Shown piece by piece: positions 17,173-27,656 of a stretch of 64,000 bases of DNA (positions are counted from its first letter, which is position 1; the number at the start of each line of letters is the position of its first letter). The notes under the pieces are model-generated. The model ran no database searches, was not told the DNA's origin, and saw nothing but the letters and a program-made list of their open reading frames with translations. Location of the stretch: positions 1 to 64,000 of the forward strand of contig NZ_JASBTN010000040.1 of NCBI RefSeq assembly GCF_030148435.1, read 5' to 3'. The position numbers were made by a program, and so were the translations under genes. The DNA comes from Aliiroseovarius sp. Lineage in GTDB: Bacteria; Pseudomonadota; Alphaproteobacteria; Rhodobacterales; Rhodobacteraceae.

Positions 17173-17868
17173 ATGGACGTGACCTCCAATTCCCCTGCTG
17201 CCGGGTTCGGCGGCGCGACGGGTCAAACACAGGCACAGACCCAGGCACAAACCCAGGCGCAATCCGACGCGGCGATGATCAGTTCGGATTTCGAAACCTT
17301 TCTGACCATGCTCACCGCGCAGCTGGAAAACCAGGATCCGCTGAACCCGGTCGAATCAACCGATTACGCGGTGCAACTGGCGACCTTCTCCGGGGTCGAG
17401 CAGCAGGTTCAGACCAACGACCTGCTCAAGGAGCTGGCCGGCCAGCTGGGCGTTATGGGCATGGCGGACCTGGCCAGCTGGGTTGGCAAGGAGGCCCGGG
17501 TGGCCGCGCCCGTGAAATTCGACGGAAGCCCGATCGAACTGAACGCCAAACCGCCCACGGCGGCGGACCTGGCCTATCTTGTGGTGCGCGATTCAACAGG
17601 GGCGCAGGTGAGCCGCACCAACATCCCCGTGTCCGAGGAGCCGATCGCCTGGGCGGGCGTGGATGGGAATGGTAATCCGCTGTCCGAAGGCGTCTATACC
17701 TTCGAGTTGGAGACCTATGGAAACGGCGTTCATATTGCCACCGACACGATGGAAAGCTATGCGCGTGTGGCCGAGATCCAGACCGAGGGCGGATCGATGT
17801 ACCTTGTGCTTGAGGGTGGCGCCCGGGTGGATGCGGATGTCATTACCGCACTGCGCGATCCGGTCTGA
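17173..17868 (+). CDS. flgD: flagellar hook-capping protein FlgD
   Basis: FlgD caps the growing hook and guides FlgE polymerisation. The 231-residue product has the N-terminal signature DFETFLTMLTAQLENQDPLNP (about residues 40-60) and a C-terminal tudor/FnIII-like region. Near residues 18-28 there is a short Thr-Gln-Ala-Gln repeat encoded by near-identical 12-base units, a possible length-variable tract. An AAGGAGAG ribosome-binding site precedes the ATG. Confidence 0.95.
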   Translation: MDVTSNSPAAGFGGATGQTQAQTQAQTQAQSDAAMISSDFETFLTMLTAQLENQDPLNPVESTDYAVQLATFSGVEQQVQTNDLLKELAGQLGVMGMADLASWVGKEARVAAPVKFDGSPIELNAKPPTAADLAYLVVRDSTGAQVSRTNIPVSEEPIAWAGVDGNGNPLSEGVYTFELETYGNGVHIATDTMESYARVAEIQTEGGSMYLVLEGGARVDADVITALRDPV

Positions 17869-17943
17869 ACCGGGGGCGGAGTGCTTGTGCCGCCGCGCGA
17901 CGCCACGTAGCGTGATGCGACGCTCAACCCGCAGGAAGTGCCC

Positions 17944-18825
17944 GTGCCTGATGCCCCATCCCCTGATCGCCCCACCCAACCGGGGGAAGCGCCCGCTGCG
18001 CTGAAGCGCCATTGGCAGGTGGCCGGGCAGGTTGCTCCGGATGCGGTCTGGACCCCTCTGACCGGCGGGCGCACCAACCCGATCTGGCGCATTGACGGCA
18101 GCATGGGCCCGCTGGTCTGCAAGCTGTTTCTGCCAGAGGCCGCCACACCGCTTTTTGCCAATGACCCGGCGGCCGAATGGGCTGCGCTGCGCGCCCTGGC
18201 AGGGACGGCCATCGCGCCGGAACCTGTGGCCTCGTCGCGCACCGCGTTGGGCGACAGCCTGCTCTATCGCCATGTGCCCGGGCGCCCTTGGAAAACCGAC
18301 CCGCCCGCTGTCGCGGGCCTGCTGCGTCGGCTGCACGACACTGGACCACCGCGGGCACTCCCGCGGGCCTTGCCGGATGCAACAGGGCTGGCCGAACAGG
18401 GGCGCGCAATGCTCGCCCAGATTGGTACTCCGGGCGCCTTGCCGCTGCCCCCGGCCCCCGAAGCGGCCCTGCAAGGGGCGGCCTTTCTACATGGCGATCC
18501 GATCCCCGGAAATCTTCTGCAAGCCGGGGGGCGGCTCACCCTGATCGATTGGCAATGTCCGGCGATCGGCGATCCCTGCCTGGACCTGGCTTTGTTCCTG
18601 TCGCCGGCGATGCAACAGGTAAACGGCAATGTGCCGTTCTCGCCGGAACAGCAAGTGGCTTTCCTGGAGGCCTATGGCGATACCGGGGTCACGCGCCGCT
18701 ACCGCGCTCTGGCGCCTCTGTTTCACTGGCGCATGGCAGCCTATTGCCTGTGGAAGGCGCAGCACGGTGACGCGGCCTATGCGCAGGCCATGCCGCTGGA
18801 ACTGGCCGCTTCAGAGCAGGGTTGA
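17944..18825 (+). CDS. aminoglycoside/choline-type phosphotransferase family protein
   Basis: A kinase-fold protein of the APH family. The catalytic-loop motif FLHGDPIPGNLL and the metal-binding LIDWQCPAIGDPCLDLA are present, with an N-terminal nucleotide-binding lobe. The substrate is unknown; choline or thiamine kinases have the same fold and size (about 293 residues here). The GTG at 17944 is chosen because AGGAAG lies 5-8 bases upstream; GTG at 17938 is an alternative. It is unrelated to the flagellar genes and overlaps ubiB tail to tail by 15 bases. Confidence 0.8.
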   Translation: MPDAPSPDRPTQPGEAPAALKRHWQVAGQVAPDAVWTPLTGGRTNPIWRIDGSMGPLVCKLFLPEAATPLFANDPAAEWAALRALAGTAIAPEPVASSRTALGDSLLYRHVPGRPWKTDPPAVAGLLRRLHDTGPPRALPRALPDATGLAEQGRAMLAQIGTPGALPLPPAPEAALQGAAFLHGDPIPGNLLQAGGRLTLIDWQCPAIGDPCLDLALFLSPAMQQVNGNVPFSPEQQVAFLEAYGDTGVTRRYRALAPLFHWRMAAYCLWKAQHGDAAYAQAMPLELAASEQG

Positions 18826-20340
18826 GATCCACACCGCCGCCAGGGACAACCCGCCGCCCAGGGCAACATAGCCCATGGCGCGCAACGGGCGTGCCCGGTC
18901 GTGGTCCGGCGCCGGGGTGGATTGCGCGATCAGCGCTGCCTCGGCCAGGGCGGGAAGGCGCGGGCCGAACCGGGCCAGCACACGCGCGGTCTTGGCCAGA
19001 TCCGCCAGCAGCGCCTTCGGCCCGATCGAATTTGTGATGTAGCTTTCCACCACGGGCTTGGCGACCTGCCAGATGTTGATATGCGGATTGAGCGACCGCG
19101 CGACCCCTTCGACAACCACCATCGTGCGTTGCAACAAGATCAGCTCGGTTCGGGTTTCCATGCCGAATTTTTCTGTCACTTCAAACAGGTAATTCAGAAG
19201 TCGCCCCATGGAAATCTGCGTCGCGTCCATGCCGAAAATCGGTTCACCAACGGCGCGGAGCGCGCGTGCAAATTCCTCGACGTCGCGGTCGGCGGGCACG
19301 TAGCCGGCTTCGAAATGCACCTCTGCCACGCGGGTGTAGTCGCGCATGATGAACCCATAGAGGATTTCCGCATAGACCCGGCGCGTATATTCGTCGATCC
19401 GCCCCATGATGCCGAAATCCAGCGCGATGATGTCGCCGTTCGGAGCAAATTTCAGGTTGCCCTGATGCATGTCGCCGTGAAACAGCCCGTCACGCAGGGC
19501 GTGGGACAGGAACAGTTGCAGAACCCGTTCGCCCAGCCGGTCCATATCCAGGCCCGAGGTGCGGATGTCTTCCAGCTTGTTGGCCGGGATGCCTTCGCCC
19601 CAGCCCAGTGTCATCACTGTCTTGCCGGAATGACCCCAACGCACACGGGGCACGACAAAGCCCTCGTCGTTTTGCGTGTTTTCGGCAAATTCGCTGGCCG
19701 AGGCGCTTTCCAGCCGCAGGTCAAGTTCCCCCATGACCACGCTTTCAAAATGCGCGACCACTTCCTGTGGGCGCAACCGGCGGGTCTGGGGCAACAGGAA
19801 TTCGATCACGGCAGCAGAGAAATGGAACGCGTCCAGATCGGTGCGAAAGGCGCGTTCGATCTTCGGGCGCAGCACTTTCACCGCCACTTCGGAGCCATCC
19901 ACGGCCAGGCGCGCGCGGTGAACCTGGGCGATGGAGGCGGCGGCGACGGGCTCGGAAAACTCGGTGAACATCTCGTCCACCGGGCGGCCCAGCTCCTCCT
20001 CGATCATCTTGCGCGCCACTTCGGTGGGGAAGGGCGGCAGCTTGTCCTGCAGGTATTGCAACTGATCGGCCAGTTCGGCCCCGACCACGTCGGGGCGGGT
20101 CGACAGGATCTGGCCGAACTTGATGTAGGCGGGGCCCAGCGCTGTAATGGCGCGGGTCACGGGGGGCAGGTCCGGGTCGCCCTTCTTGCCGAGCCAGGCG
20201 AAGGGAAAGCCGATCACGCGGGCGGCCAGGCGCAGCTGCGGCGGCGCGTCCAGAGCGTCCAGCACCACGCCCATGGCGCCGGTGCGCTGAAAGGTGGCGC
20301 CGGTGCGGATCAGGCGCCAGATATTGAGCGGACCCTTCAT
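18811..20340 (-). CDS. ubiB: ubiquinone biosynthesis regulatory kinase UbiB
   Basis: UbiB is an atypical ABC1/ADCK-family protein needed for ubiquinone synthesis; it has ATPase activity rather than classical protein kinase activity. The 509-residue product shows the KxGQ motif (YIKFGQILSTR, about residues 91-101), the family's Ala-rich nucleotide loop region and an HGDMHQGNL catalytic-like segment. Two hydrophobic segments lie near the C-terminus. It follows ubiE by one base. Confidence 0.95.
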   Translation of the reverse strand: MKGPLNIWRLIRTGATFQRTGAMGVVLDALDAPPQLRLAARVIGFPFAWLGKKGDPDLPPVTRAITALGPAYIKFGQILSTRPDVVGAELADQLQYLQDKLPPFPTEVARKMIEEELGRPVDEMFTEFSEPVAAASIAQVHRARLAVDGSEVAVKVLRPKIERAFRTDLDAFHFSAAVIEFLLPQTRRLRPQEVVAHFESVVMGELDLRLESASASEFAENTQNDEGFVVPRVRWGHSGKTVMTLGWGEGIPANKLEDIRTSGLDMDRLGERVLQLFLSHALRDGLFHGDMHQGNLKFAPNGDIIALDFGIMGRIDEYTRRVYAEILYGFIMRDYTRVAEVHFEAGYVPADRDVEEFARALRAVGEPIFGMDATQISMGRLLNYLFEVTEKFGMETRTELILLQRTMVVVEGVARSLNPHINIWQVAKPVVESYITNSIGPKALLADLAKTARVLARFGPRLPALAEAALIAQSTPAPDHDRARPLRAMGYVALGGGLSLAAVWISTLL

Positions 20341-20341
20341 C

Positions 20342-21091
20342 TCAGATCTTCCAGCCAGAATGCAGCGCGGCGATGCCCATTGACAGGTTGCGGTATTTCA
20401 CATTCTCGAACCCGGCGGTGCGGATCATCTGGGCGAAGGTCTCCTGGTCGGGGAATTTTCGAATGCTTTCAACCAGGTACTGATAGCTGTCCGCGTCATT
20501 CGCGATCAGTTTGCCCATCTTCGGAATGACGTTGAAGGAATAGAGGTCATAAAGCTTCTGCATGCCGTCCACCGGCAGCTGGCTGAATTCCAGTACCATC
20601 AGGCGCCCGCCGGGGCGCAGGATGCGGTAGGCCTCGGACAGCGCATCGGGGATGCGGGTCACGTTGCGAATGCCGAAGCTGATCGTGTAAACGTCGAAGC
20701 TGTTGTCTTCGAACGGCAGCGCCATGGCGTCGCCGACCACCCAGTCGAGCTTGTCCGCCTTCTGCCCCGCCTCAGCGCGCTGACGGCCCTCGACCAGCAT
20801 GCTTTCTGTCATGTCCAGAACCACTGCCGACGCTTCCGGCGCGCGGGTCAGGAAGCGAAACGAGACATCGCCGGTGCCGCCTGCCACATCCAGCAGCCGC
20901 TGCCCGGCACGCGGGGCCAACCAATCCATCATCGCGTCTTTCCAGACCCGGTGGATTCCGACCGACATGACGTCGTTCATGATGTCGTATTTCGAGGCAA
21001 CATTGGTGAACACACCATGCACCTTGCCCGCCTTTTCCGACTCGGGCACGGTCTGGAACCCGAAATGGGTGGTTTTCTGGTTGTCGGTCAC
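20342..21091 (-). CDS. ubiE: ubiquinone/menaquinone C-methyltransferase UbiE
   Basis: UbiE transfers a methyl from SAM to the quinone ring during ubiquinone synthesis. The 249-residue protein has the SAM-binding motif [15 protein letters not shown], the family signature WKDAMMDWL and a C-terminal [15 protein letters not shown] segment. ubiB follows immediately, forming a quinone pair. The promoter is probably in the 88-base gap before the 3-methyladenine glycosylase gene. Confidence 0.96.
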   Translation of the reverse strand: MTDNQKTTHFGFQTVPESEKAGKVHGVFTNVASKYDIMNDVMSVGIHRVWKDAMMDWLAPRAGQRLLDVAGGTGDVSFRFLTRAPEASAVVLDMTESMLVEGRQRAEAGQKADKLDWVVGDAMALPFEDNSFDVYTISFGIRNVTRIPDALSEAYRILRPGGRLMVLEFSQLPVDGMQKLYDLYSFNVIPKMGKLIANDADSYQYLVESIRKFPDQETFAQMIRTAGFENVKYRNLSMGIAALHSGWKI

Positions 21092-21179
21092 GGAGGTGCC
21101 CTCTTGGAATGCGTGTTGGCAGGGGTATATCTGTTTCGGTGCCTGTGCAAAACAGCATTCTTGTCGCGCCGACCTGCCC

Positions 21180-21845
21180 TTAGTCCGGCACCGCGAAAGC
21201 CAGTACGCGGCTGATTACGGCGTGGCTTTCGCCGCTTTCCTCGGCCCAGGTGTTGAACGCTTCCTGTGCGGCCATTTGCGCCTTTTTCGACGAGGCTGCC
21301 CCGTCGATCACCCCCGCCAGGTTCAGCGCGGCGGTGACGGATTTCGACAGGATGAAATTGTCATAGCCCAGCGAGCGCAGGGCATAAGGTCCAGTCATGC
21401 CGCCCAGCCGCGCGCCGCGTTTCTTCAAGAGCGCAAACAGTCCCACCGTGTCCTCGTGCGGCCAGTTGCCCAGGTATCCCGCCGCTGAGCCGTGTTCGCG
21501 GGCGAGGTCGGATAGGAAGATGGCGTTGTCGCGTACCGACAGTATCTTGCCAGCATGGCGCACGATCCCGGTATCGTGCAGGTGCGCGTCGAGGTCTTCG
21601 TCGGACATGAAGGCATTGCGCCCGACGTCGAAGCCGTGAAAGGCGGTCTCGAACCCCGGCCATTTGGCCTCGATCACTTTCCAGCTGAACCCGGCCTGGA
21701 ATACGCCACGGGCAAAGGCGGCCAGCACGCGATCGTCGCTCTGGTCGCGCAGGGACACCTTGGGCGGTTCCGGCATATGGGCGGCCAGATAATCCTCGCC
21801 CTTGCGGGCTACGGCCAGGTCACGCAGTTCGGCAAAGCTTTTCAT
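21180..21845 (-). CDS. DNA-3-methyladenine glycosylase I family protein
   Basis: A 221-residue protein of the Tag family, which removes alkylated adenine from DNA. The family motifs [17 protein letters not shown] and [16 protein letters not shown] are visible. It differs from E. coli Tag by an N-terminal extension and lacks the obvious Cys/His zinc-site pattern, so a Tag-like subgroup is likelier than classical Tag. The start overlaps the recO stop region by 4 bases, so the two repair genes are co-transcribed. Confidence 0.82.
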   Translation of the reverse strand: MKSFAELRDLAVARKGEDYLAAHMPEPPKVSLRDQSDDRVLAAFARGVFQAGFSWKVIEAKWPGFETAFHGFDVGRNAFMSDEDLDAHLHDTGIVRHAGKILSVRDNAIFLSDLAREHGSAAGYLGNWPHEDTVGLFALLKKRGARLGGMTGPYALRSLGYDNFILSKSVTAALNLAGVIDGAASSKKAQMAAQEAFNTWAEESGESHAVISRVLAFAVPD

Positions 21846-22567
21846 GGGGCCTCCTTCTTCAATCGATCGATCAGCCGCGCCCGCGCCTCGGGCAGTGGCT
21901 TGTCATGCAGGCTATGTGCCAGGCGGGTGACAAGGAAGTGGCCGGTGGTCGCAAGCCCCTGCAAAACGCCCGCCGGGTCGCCGGTTCCGATGCCCAGCAG
22001 CTCGGCGGGCAGAGGCAGCAGCCGGTCGGCCCATTCGCCAGCACCTTCCGCGCTGACCGCCCGGCCGGATTTCGGCGAGACATAGGCCAGATCCTCGCGG
22101 GTGCCGGTAACGGCGCATTCGGACAGATCGAGCCCAAAGCCCAGCTCCTCCAGCAATGCCAGCTCCCATTTCAGATAGGCCAGCGGCCAGGCGTCGTTGG
22201 TGGACAGCAGGTCCAGCATCGCCTGGGTGCGCTCATAGAGCACCGGATGGGGCTCGCGTTCGGGCAGGGCAAAGACCAGGAGCGCGCAGATCGCGTTCAG
22301 GCCGGCCAGCGCGGTGCGGTCCGACAGGACGGCGGCCCGGCTTTTCACCGGTTCGACGGTAAAGCTGCCGATATGTTCCTCAAGCCGTGCGCGCCAGGCC
22401 ACGTCCAGTTGCGCACCCGGTTGCAGGATTGGTGCTATCTTGCGGGAAACACCGCCCCGCACAACGCCCGCATGGCGGCCATGTTCGGCCGTGAAGACCT
22501 CGATGATCGCCGATGTCTCGCCATGTTTGCGAACGCTCAAAAGCGCGCCCTGATCCCGCCAGTCCAT
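21842..22567 (-). CDS. recO: DNA repair protein RecO
   Basis: RecO helps RecR load RecA at gaps coated with single-strand binding protein. The 241-residue protein begins with the OB-fold typical of the family ([20 protein letters not shown]) and ends with a helical region. It has the usual position downstream of era in alphaproteobacteria, here separated by the DUF1491 gene, and overlaps the glycosylase by 4 bases. Confidence 0.93.
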   Translation of the reverse strand: MDWRDQGALLSVRKHGETSAIIEVFTAEHGRHAGVVRGGVSRKIAPILQPGAQLDVAWRARLEEHIGSFTVEPVKSRAAVLSDRTALAGLNAICALLVFALPEREPHPVLYERTQAMLDLLSTNDAWPLAYLKWELALLEELGFGLDLSECAVTGTREDLAYVSPKSGRAVSAEGAGEWADRLLPLPAELLGIGTGDPAGVLQGLATTGHFLVTRLAHSLHDKPLPEARARLIDRLKKEAP

Positions 22568-22597
22568 GAGGCTACTGTGCCTGCCTTACGGCCAAGG

Positions 22598-22930
22598 TCA
22601 ATCGCTGAGTCCGGGTTCATCCAGCAGGTGGCGGCCAGCGCGGTCTTCGACTTCGATCACCCAGAGGTCCGGGTCAAAGCCGCGCTGCCGGGCCAGGGCC
22701 GCGTCGACACCCCGTTCTTCGCCTTCCGACAGCACCACCCAGGCGCGCTCCCCGCTCATCAGGTCGAAGCTGCGCTGGTAGGCGGTGGCATTGCCGTCGA
22801 GCGTGTTCAGCTTGACCAGCACAGTGCCTGCGGTCAGGTCGCCCTTTTTGACCACGAAGGCCGGAATGTCCTGCAACCGCAGGCGGGTCAGATAGGCCGA
22901 GACCCAGACATCCGCGGTTAGTCGCGTCAC
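22598..22930 (-). CDS. DUF1491 family protein
   Basis: A 110-residue cytoplasmic protein of DUF1491, a small alphaproteobacterial family of unknown function. The conserved segment includes VWVSAYLTRL and KKGDLTAGTVLVKLN, and the C-terminus is acidic (DLWVIEVEDRAGRHLLDEPGL). Its ATG overlaps the era stop by 4 bases and recO follows after 30 bases, linking it genetically to ribosome assembly and repair genes. Confidence 0.85.
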   Translation of the reverse strand: MTRLTADVWVSAYLTRLRLQDIPAFVVKKGDLTAGTVLVKLNTLDGNATAYQRSFDLMSGERAWVVLSEGEERGVDAALARQRGFDPDLWVIEVEDRAGRHLLDEPGLSD

Positions 22931-23835
22931 TGGTTCCCGTCCCGGAAGTCCAGGCCCATTTCCGAATAACGTTCTTTCTCTTCCAGCCAGTTCGGCCGGA
23001 CCTTGACCTGCAGGAACAGGTGGATCTTGCGGCCCAGGAATTCCTCCAACTCGGCGCGGGCAGATTGCGAGACCGCCTTGATCGTTTCGCCTTTCTTGCC
23101 CAACACGATGCCCTTGTGGCCGTCGCGCATGACATAGACGATCTGGTCAACCCGGGCGGACCCGTCCTTGCGCTCCTCCCAGTTTTCGGTCTCGACAGTC
23201 AGCTGATAAGGCAGCTCCTGGTGCAGGCGCAGGGTCAGCTTCTCGCGCGTCATCTCGGCGGCGATCATGCGCAGGGGCAGGTCGGCGATCTGGTCCTCGG
23301 GATAGAGCCAGGGGCCTTCCGGCATGCGCGCGGCCAGCCACTTGCGCAGGTCGCCCACGCCGTGGCCCTTCTCGGCCGAAATCATGAAAGTCTCGACGAA
23401 ATTGAAGCGCTCGTTCATGTCCTTGGACAGGGCCAGCAACTGCTCGGCCTGGACCCGGTCGATCTTGTTGATGGCCAGCGCGACCTGACGTCCGCGCCCG
23501 ATCTCCTCCAGCCCCTCGAGAATGCGTTTCACCCCGTCCGTGACGCCGCGATGCGCCTCGATCAGCAGGACGATGATATCGGCATCCGCCGCGCCCCCCC
23601 AGGCGGCGGCAACCATGGCGCGGTCCAGACGGCGGCGTGGCCGGAACAGGCCGGGCGTGTCGACAAAGACGATCTGGCTGTCGCCTTCCAGCGCCACGCC
23701 GCGAATACGGGCGCGGGTGGTCTGCACCTTGTGAGTGACGATCGAGACTTTCGCCCCGACCATGTGATTGGTCAGGGTCGATTTGCCCGCATTGGGCTCT
23801 CCGATCAGGGCGACGAAACCGGCGCGTTGGGTCAT
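22927..23835 (-). CDS. era: GTPase Era
   Basis: Era is an essential GTPase that binds the 3' end of 16S rRNA during 30S maturation. Start 23835 gives 302 residues, the family size; an upstream in-frame extension is not conserved-looking. The G1 motif GEPNAGKS is at residues 12-19, G3 is DTPGLF and G4 is NKID; the C-terminal KH domain contains GHKGIVLGKKGETIK. It lies 108 bases downstream of rnc, the usual partner. Confidence 0.97.
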   Translation of the reverse strand: MTQRAGFVALIGEPNAGKSTLTNHMVGAKVSIVTHKVQTTRARIRGVALEGDSQIVFVDTPGLFRPRRRLDRAMVAAAWGGAADADIIVLLIEAHRGVTDGVKRILEGLEEIGRGRQVALAINKIDRVQAEQLLALSKDMNERFNFVETFMISAEKGHGVGDLRKWLAARMPEGPWLYPEDQIADLPLRMIAAEMTREKLTLRLHQELPYQLTVETENWEERKDGSARVDQIVYVMRDGHKGIVLGKKGETIKAVSQSARAELEEFLGRKIHLFLQVKVRPNWLEEKERYSEMGLDFRDGNQ

Positions 23836-23943
23836 GGCATGTCCTTTGTTGCGGCTTCGGGGTGTAGCGCATTCCGAGGGCAGGGGCCAGAGCTTCGCGA
23901 CAAGCGCTGCCTTGTCGCCCCGCCGGGGCGAGCGCTGCAAGGA

Positions 23944-24624
23944 TCAGCCCTTGATCTCTGCCAGAAGGGCCGAGGCGGCCGCCTGTTCGGCGGCCCGTTT
24001 CGACGGCGCCGTGGCGGTGGCGTTGCGCCCGTTCTCAAGCCGCACTTCGATGGTAAAGACCGGCGCGTGGTCCGGGCCTTCACGTGACAGTTCGACATAG
24101 GCGGGCGGCGGCAGCTTGCGTGCCTGGGCCCATTCCTGAAGCGAGGTCTTGGCGTCGCGCGCATCCGCCTCGACATTTCGGATCCGGTCGCCCCAGAGCC
24201 GGAGGATCACCGCCTGCGCCGCCTCGAAGCCCGCATCGAGGTAGATCGCGGCAATCACCGCCTCCATTGCGTCGCCCAGCAGGGCCAGCTTTCGCCGCCC
24301 GCCGGTCTTCATTTCGGACCGGCCAAGTTTCAACACCGCGCCCACATCGACCTGGCGCGCCACGTCGGCGCAGGTTTCCTTGCGCACCAGCGCGTTGTAG
24401 CGCGGCGCCAGGGTGCCCTCGGGCGCATCCGGATCGTCGGCCAGCAGCTTTTCGGCCATCACCAGGCCCAGCACCCGGTCGCCCAGGAACTCCAGCCGCT
24501 GGTTGTCGGGCCGGGTGGCCGAGCTGATCGACCCGTGCGTCAGCGCACGGATCAGCAGTTCGGGCCGCGCGAAACTATGGCCCAACCGGTCCTCGAAGGA
24601 CTTGAGGTCGGCCGACAGTTTCAC
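23944..24624 (-). CDS. rnc: ribonuclease III
   Basis: RNase III cleaves double-stranded RNA in rRNA precursors and mRNAs. The 226-residue protein has the catalytic signature [18 protein letters not shown] in the N-terminal nuclease domain and a C-terminal double-stranded-RNA-binding domain (about residues 155-226, ending [13 protein letters not shown]). Its ATG overlaps the lepB stop by 4 bases. Confidence 0.97.
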   Translation of the reverse strand: MKLSADLKSFEDRLGHSFARPELLIRALTHGSISSATRPDNQRLEFLGDRVLGLVMAEKLLADDPDAPEGTLAPRYNALVRKETCADVARQVDVGAVLKLGRSEMKTGGRRKLALLGDAMEAVIAAIYLDAGFEAAQAVILRLWGDRIRNVEADARDAKTSLQEWAQARKLPPPAYVELSREGPDHAPVFTIEVRLENGRNATATAPSKRAAEQAAASALLAEIKG

Positions 24625-25403
24625 TCGATTGCCTCGAAGAAACGGTCCTTGCGCCAGGTCCAGAAATAGACCAGCCGCTTGCCGGCGGAAGAGAAGATCA
24701 CGCGATCGGCCCGGCCCAGCAGGTATTCGGCGGGCACCATGCCGACGCCGCCGGCCTGTGCTACGACCCGGCTGTCGGTCGAGTTGTCGCGGTTGTCCCC
24801 CATGAAGAAATAGTTCCCCTCGGGCACGGTAAAGACGCGGGTGTTGTCGGTGCCGTTGCGGTTGGTGGCATTCAGCACCACGTGTTCAACACCGCCCGGC
24901 AGGGTTTCGATGAAGCGTTCCTTATCGCAGCTGCCGCCCTGGCCGACCGGATCGTTGATGCAGCGCGGCATGGTGCCGAACCGGCCCTGAAGCGCCTTGG
25001 TTTCGGTAAAGGTGCCGGCGGGCACCTGCGGCGCGGCTTCGCCATTGATGTACAGGATCCCGTTCTTCATCTGGATCTTGTCACCCGGCAGGCCGATCAG
25101 GCGCTTGATATAGTCCGTGCCCAGCACCGGGTGGCGGAACACGACCACATCGCCGCGTTCGGGTTCCGAGCCGAAGATCCGACCCGAGATCGGGCACATC
25201 GAGAAGGGACAGGAATAGCGCGAATAGCCATATGCCATCTTGTTCACGAACAGGAAATCGCCGATCAGGAGCGTATCCTTCATCGACCCGGTGGGGATCC
25301 AGAACGGTTGGAAGAAGAGCGTGCGGAAGATGCCCGCGATGATGAGCGCCCAGAAGATTGTCTTCACATTCTCCCAGAGGCCGTCCTCTTTCTTCTCTGC
25401 CAT
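24621..25403 (-). CDS. lepB: signal peptidase I
   Basis: LepB removes signal peptides from exported proteins. The 260-residue protein has one N-terminal membrane anchor (about residues 12-32), the catalytic Ser40 in [13 protein letters not shown], the catalytic Lys100 in [13 protein letters not shown], and the [13 protein letters not shown] box. It lies 68 bases after acpS and overlaps rnc. Confidence 0.97.
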   Translation of the reverse strand: MAEKKEDGLWENVKTIFWALIIAGIFRTLFFQPFWIPTGSMKDTLLIGDFLFVNKMAYGYSRYSCPFSMCPISGRIFGSEPERGDVVVFRHPVLGTDYIKRLIGLPGDKIQMKNGILYINGEAAPQVPAGTFTETKALQGRFGTMPRCINDPVGQGGSCDKERFIETLPGGVEHVVLNATNRNGTDNTRVFTVPEGNYFFMGDNRDNSTDSRVVAQAGGVGMVPAEYLLGRADRVIFSSAGKRLVYFWTWRKDRFFEAIE

Positions 25404-25471
25404 GATCTGTCCTGCCTGTTGCTATGACTTTTGGGCTGTCGGAGGCTATGTGGGCGGATGGGGGCCGCAAG

Positions 25472-25885
25472 TCAACCCGAAGTCGGGGGGATCGGCCGGG
25501 CCTCGATCACCACAAAGGCCTGGGCCCAGGGGTGGTCGTCGGTCAGGGTGACGTGAAGGATCGCTTGGTGTCCCGGCGGGGTCATCTCGTCCAGCCGTTC
25601 GGCGGCCCATCCGGTGACTTCCATCACGGGCTGACCGGTCCTCATGTTCGACACCGCCATGTCGCGCCAGGAGATGCCCATGGCCAGGCCTGTGCCGAGG
25701 GCCTTGGAGCAGGCTTCCTTGGCGGCCCAGCGCTTGGCCAGCGTACCGGCCTCGTCCTTGCGGCGCCTGGCCTTGGCCAGTTCGGTGTCGGTAAAGACGC
25801 GGTGGCGGAACCGGTCGCCGAACCGCTCCAGCGTGCCTGCGATACGGTCGATATTCGCAAGATCGGTGCCGATGCCCAGGATCAT
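25472..25885 (-). CDS. acpS: holo-[acyl-carrier-protein] synthase
   Basis: AcpS transfers phosphopantetheine from CoA to acyl carrier protein. Start 25885 yields 137 residues beginning [15 protein letters not shown], the family N-terminus with the metal-binding Asp8; the second metal ligand Glu is in [13 protein letters not shown]. It starts one base after the stop of the quinone-oxidoreductase-like gene. Confidence 0.95.
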   Translation of the reverse strand: MILGIGTDLANIDRIAGTLERFGDRFRHRVFTDTELAKARRRKDEAGTLAKRWAAKEACSKALGTGLAMGISWRDMAVSNMRTGQPVMEVTGWAAERLDEMTPPGHQAILHVTLTDDHPWAQAFVVIEARPIPPTSG

Positions 25886-25886
25886 C

Positions 25887-26864
25887 TCAGACCTCGACCA
25901 CGACAGTGCCCAGTTTCCGCCCGGCCTCGACCGTGGCATGGGCGGCGGCGGTGTCGGCCAGACTGCCGCCGGGCACGACCGCGTGCGAGAGCTTGCCGGC
26001 CGACAGCCATTCGGTCAGCTGCGCCTCGCCGCGCGCATGGGTTTGGGGGTCGAGCTGGTAGACGATCAGCATCTGCAGCGTTACGTTGAGAAACATGAAC
26101 GGATAGAAGGCCAGCTCCGGCGCCATCTGGCTGGCAGAGGCATAGGAGGCAATGGTGCCGCCCGGTTTGATCAGCGCCAGCGAGGCCGCCTGATTGGCGG
26201 CGAAATCGACTTCGACGATCCGGTCGACGCCCGCGCCATCCGTCATGTCACGCACAGCCTCGGCCACGTCCTGTTCCCGATAGTTTACCCACTCTTCGGT
26301 GCCGCTATGTGCGGCTTTCCTGGCAGAAGAAACGGTGGTGATCACCCGGGCGCCACCCAGCGCGGCCATCTGGCAGGCATAACGCCCGACCGTGCCCGCG
26401 CCGCCGGTGATCAGCACGGTTTTGCCTGCGATTGGCCCGTCACGATAGAGCGCGTACCAGGCGGTCATTGCGGGGATGCCGAAACAGGCGGCTTCGGCGA
26501 AAGACGTTCCATCGGGCAGGGGCACGGCCTGATGGGCGGGCAGGGCGACAAATTCGGCGGCGGTGCCGAAGGCGCGCTGCCAGCAGGCATTCCAGAGCCA
26601 GACTTTTTGGCCGATCCGCGCGGGATCCACGCCCTCACCCACTGCTTCGATCACGCCCGCGCCGTCCGAATGGGGCACGATCCGCGGATAAGCCATGGTT
26701 GCACCGGGCCGTGCACCTGCGCGCAGTTTCACGTCCGAAGGGTTGATGCCCGAGGCCCGAATGCGCACCAGAACTTCACCCGGTGTCGGATCAGGTGTGG
26801 GCAAGTCGCCGTGGACCAGCACCTTGTCGGCGGGGCCGAAGCCCTCATACCAGACCGCCTTCAT
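25887..26864 (-). CDS. NADPH:quinone reductase-like MDR family oxidoreductase
   Basis: A 325-residue medium-chain dehydrogenase/reductase without the structural zinc Cys cluster. The nucleotide-binding motif is [14 protein letters not shown] (about residues 151-164), and the start [16 protein letters not shown] is typical of quinone oxidoreductases. The substrate is unknown. It is inserted between pdxJ (4-base overlap) and acpS (1-base gap), positions usually adjacent in relatives, so it is an operon passenger that is nevertheless translationally coupled. Confidence 0.85.
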   Translation of the reverse strand: MKAVWYEGFGPADKVLVHGDLPTPDPTPGEVLVRIRASGINPSDVKLRAGARPGATMAYPRIVPHSDGAGVIEAVGEGVDPARIGQKVWLWNACWQRAFGTAAEFVALPAHQAVPLPDGTSFAEAACFGIPAMTAWYALYRDGPIAGKTVLITGGAGTVGRYACQMAALGGARVITTVSSARKAAHSGTEEWVNYREQDVAEAVRDMTDGAGVDRIVEVDFAANQAASLALIKPGGTIASYASASQMAPELAFYPFMFLNVTLQMLIVYQLDPQTHARGEAQLTEWLSAGKLSHAVVPGGSLADTAAAHATVEAGRKLGTVVVEV

Positions 26865-27613
26865 GTCCGCGCCTCGTCCATCACGCGGCGCATTTCGGCA
26901 ATGGCCGGGGTCAACCCGCGAAAGATCGCCTCGCCGATAAGGAAATGGCCGATGTTCAGCTCCATCACCTCGGGGAAGGCCGCGATCGGGGCGACCGTGT
27001 CATAGGTCAGCCCGTGACCGGCATGCACCTCCAGCCCCAGCGAATGGGCATAGGCGGACATGTCGCGCAGGCGTTCCAGCTCCGCGTCGCGTTCCTCGAA
27101 CCGGCCCTCGGCGTGGAGGTCACAATAGGCGCCGGTGTGCAGTTCGACCACCTCGGCGCGGATGCGCGCGGCAGCCTCGATCTGGGCACGGTCGGCGGCG
27201 ATGAAGATCGACACCCGGCAGCCCGCGTCGCGCAGCGGTTTGATGAAATGGGCCAGGCGATTTTCCTGACGCGCCACTTCCAATCCGCCCTCGGTGGTCA
27301 GTTCCTCGCGCTTTTCCGGCACGATGCAGACCGCATGTGGCTTGTGGCGCAGTGCGATGGCCTGCATTTCTTCCGTGGCGGCCATCTCGAAATTCAGCGG
27401 CACGGTGAGCGCCTCCATCAGCGCGTCGATATCCGCGTCGGCGATGTGGCGGCGGTCTTCGCGCAGGTGGGCCGTGATACCGTCGGCGCCGGCTTGTTCA
27501 GCCAGTCTGGCAGCCCGCACCGGGTCCGGATAGGCCGAACCACGCGCGTTGCGCACGGTGGCCACGTGGTCGATGTTCACCCCCAGCCGCAGCTTGCCAA
27601 GATATCCGGTCAT
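26861..27613 (-). CDS. pdxJ: pyridoxine 5'-phosphate synthase
   Basis: PdxJ condenses 1-deoxyxylulose 5-phosphate with 3-amino-2-oxopropyl phosphate in the DXP-dependent vitamin B6 pathway. Start 27613 gives 250 residues beginning [19 protein letters not shown], with AAAGGAACG upstream. The family motifs [14 protein letters not shown] and a Gly-rich phosphate-binding segment [11 protein letters not shown] are present. Confidence 0.96.
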   Translation of the reverse strand: MTGYLGKLRLGVNIDHVATVRNARGSAYPDPVRAARLAEQAGADGITAHLREDRRHIADADIDALMEALTVPLNFEMAATEEMQAIALRHKPHAVCIVPEKREELTTEGGLEVARQENRLAHFIKPLRDAGCRVSIFIAADRAQIEAAARIRAEVVELHTGAYCDLHAEGRFEERDAELERLRDMSAYAHSLGLEVHAGHGLTYDTVAPIAAFPEVMELNIGHFLIGEAIFRGLTPAIAEMRRVMDEART

Positions 27614-27656
27614 CGCGCGTTCCTTTCGCCTTGTCCTCGGCGAATCCATAACGCCT

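Noticed and set aside
17221..17262. CRISPR-like short repeats in the start of flgD
   Set aside because: These are in-frame Thr-Gln-Ala-Gln codon repeats inside the coding region without spacers.
18901..20529. Long forward frame opposite ubiB (542 codons)
   Set aside because: Antisense to ubiB and ubiE with no recognisable motif; it is a GC-content artefact.
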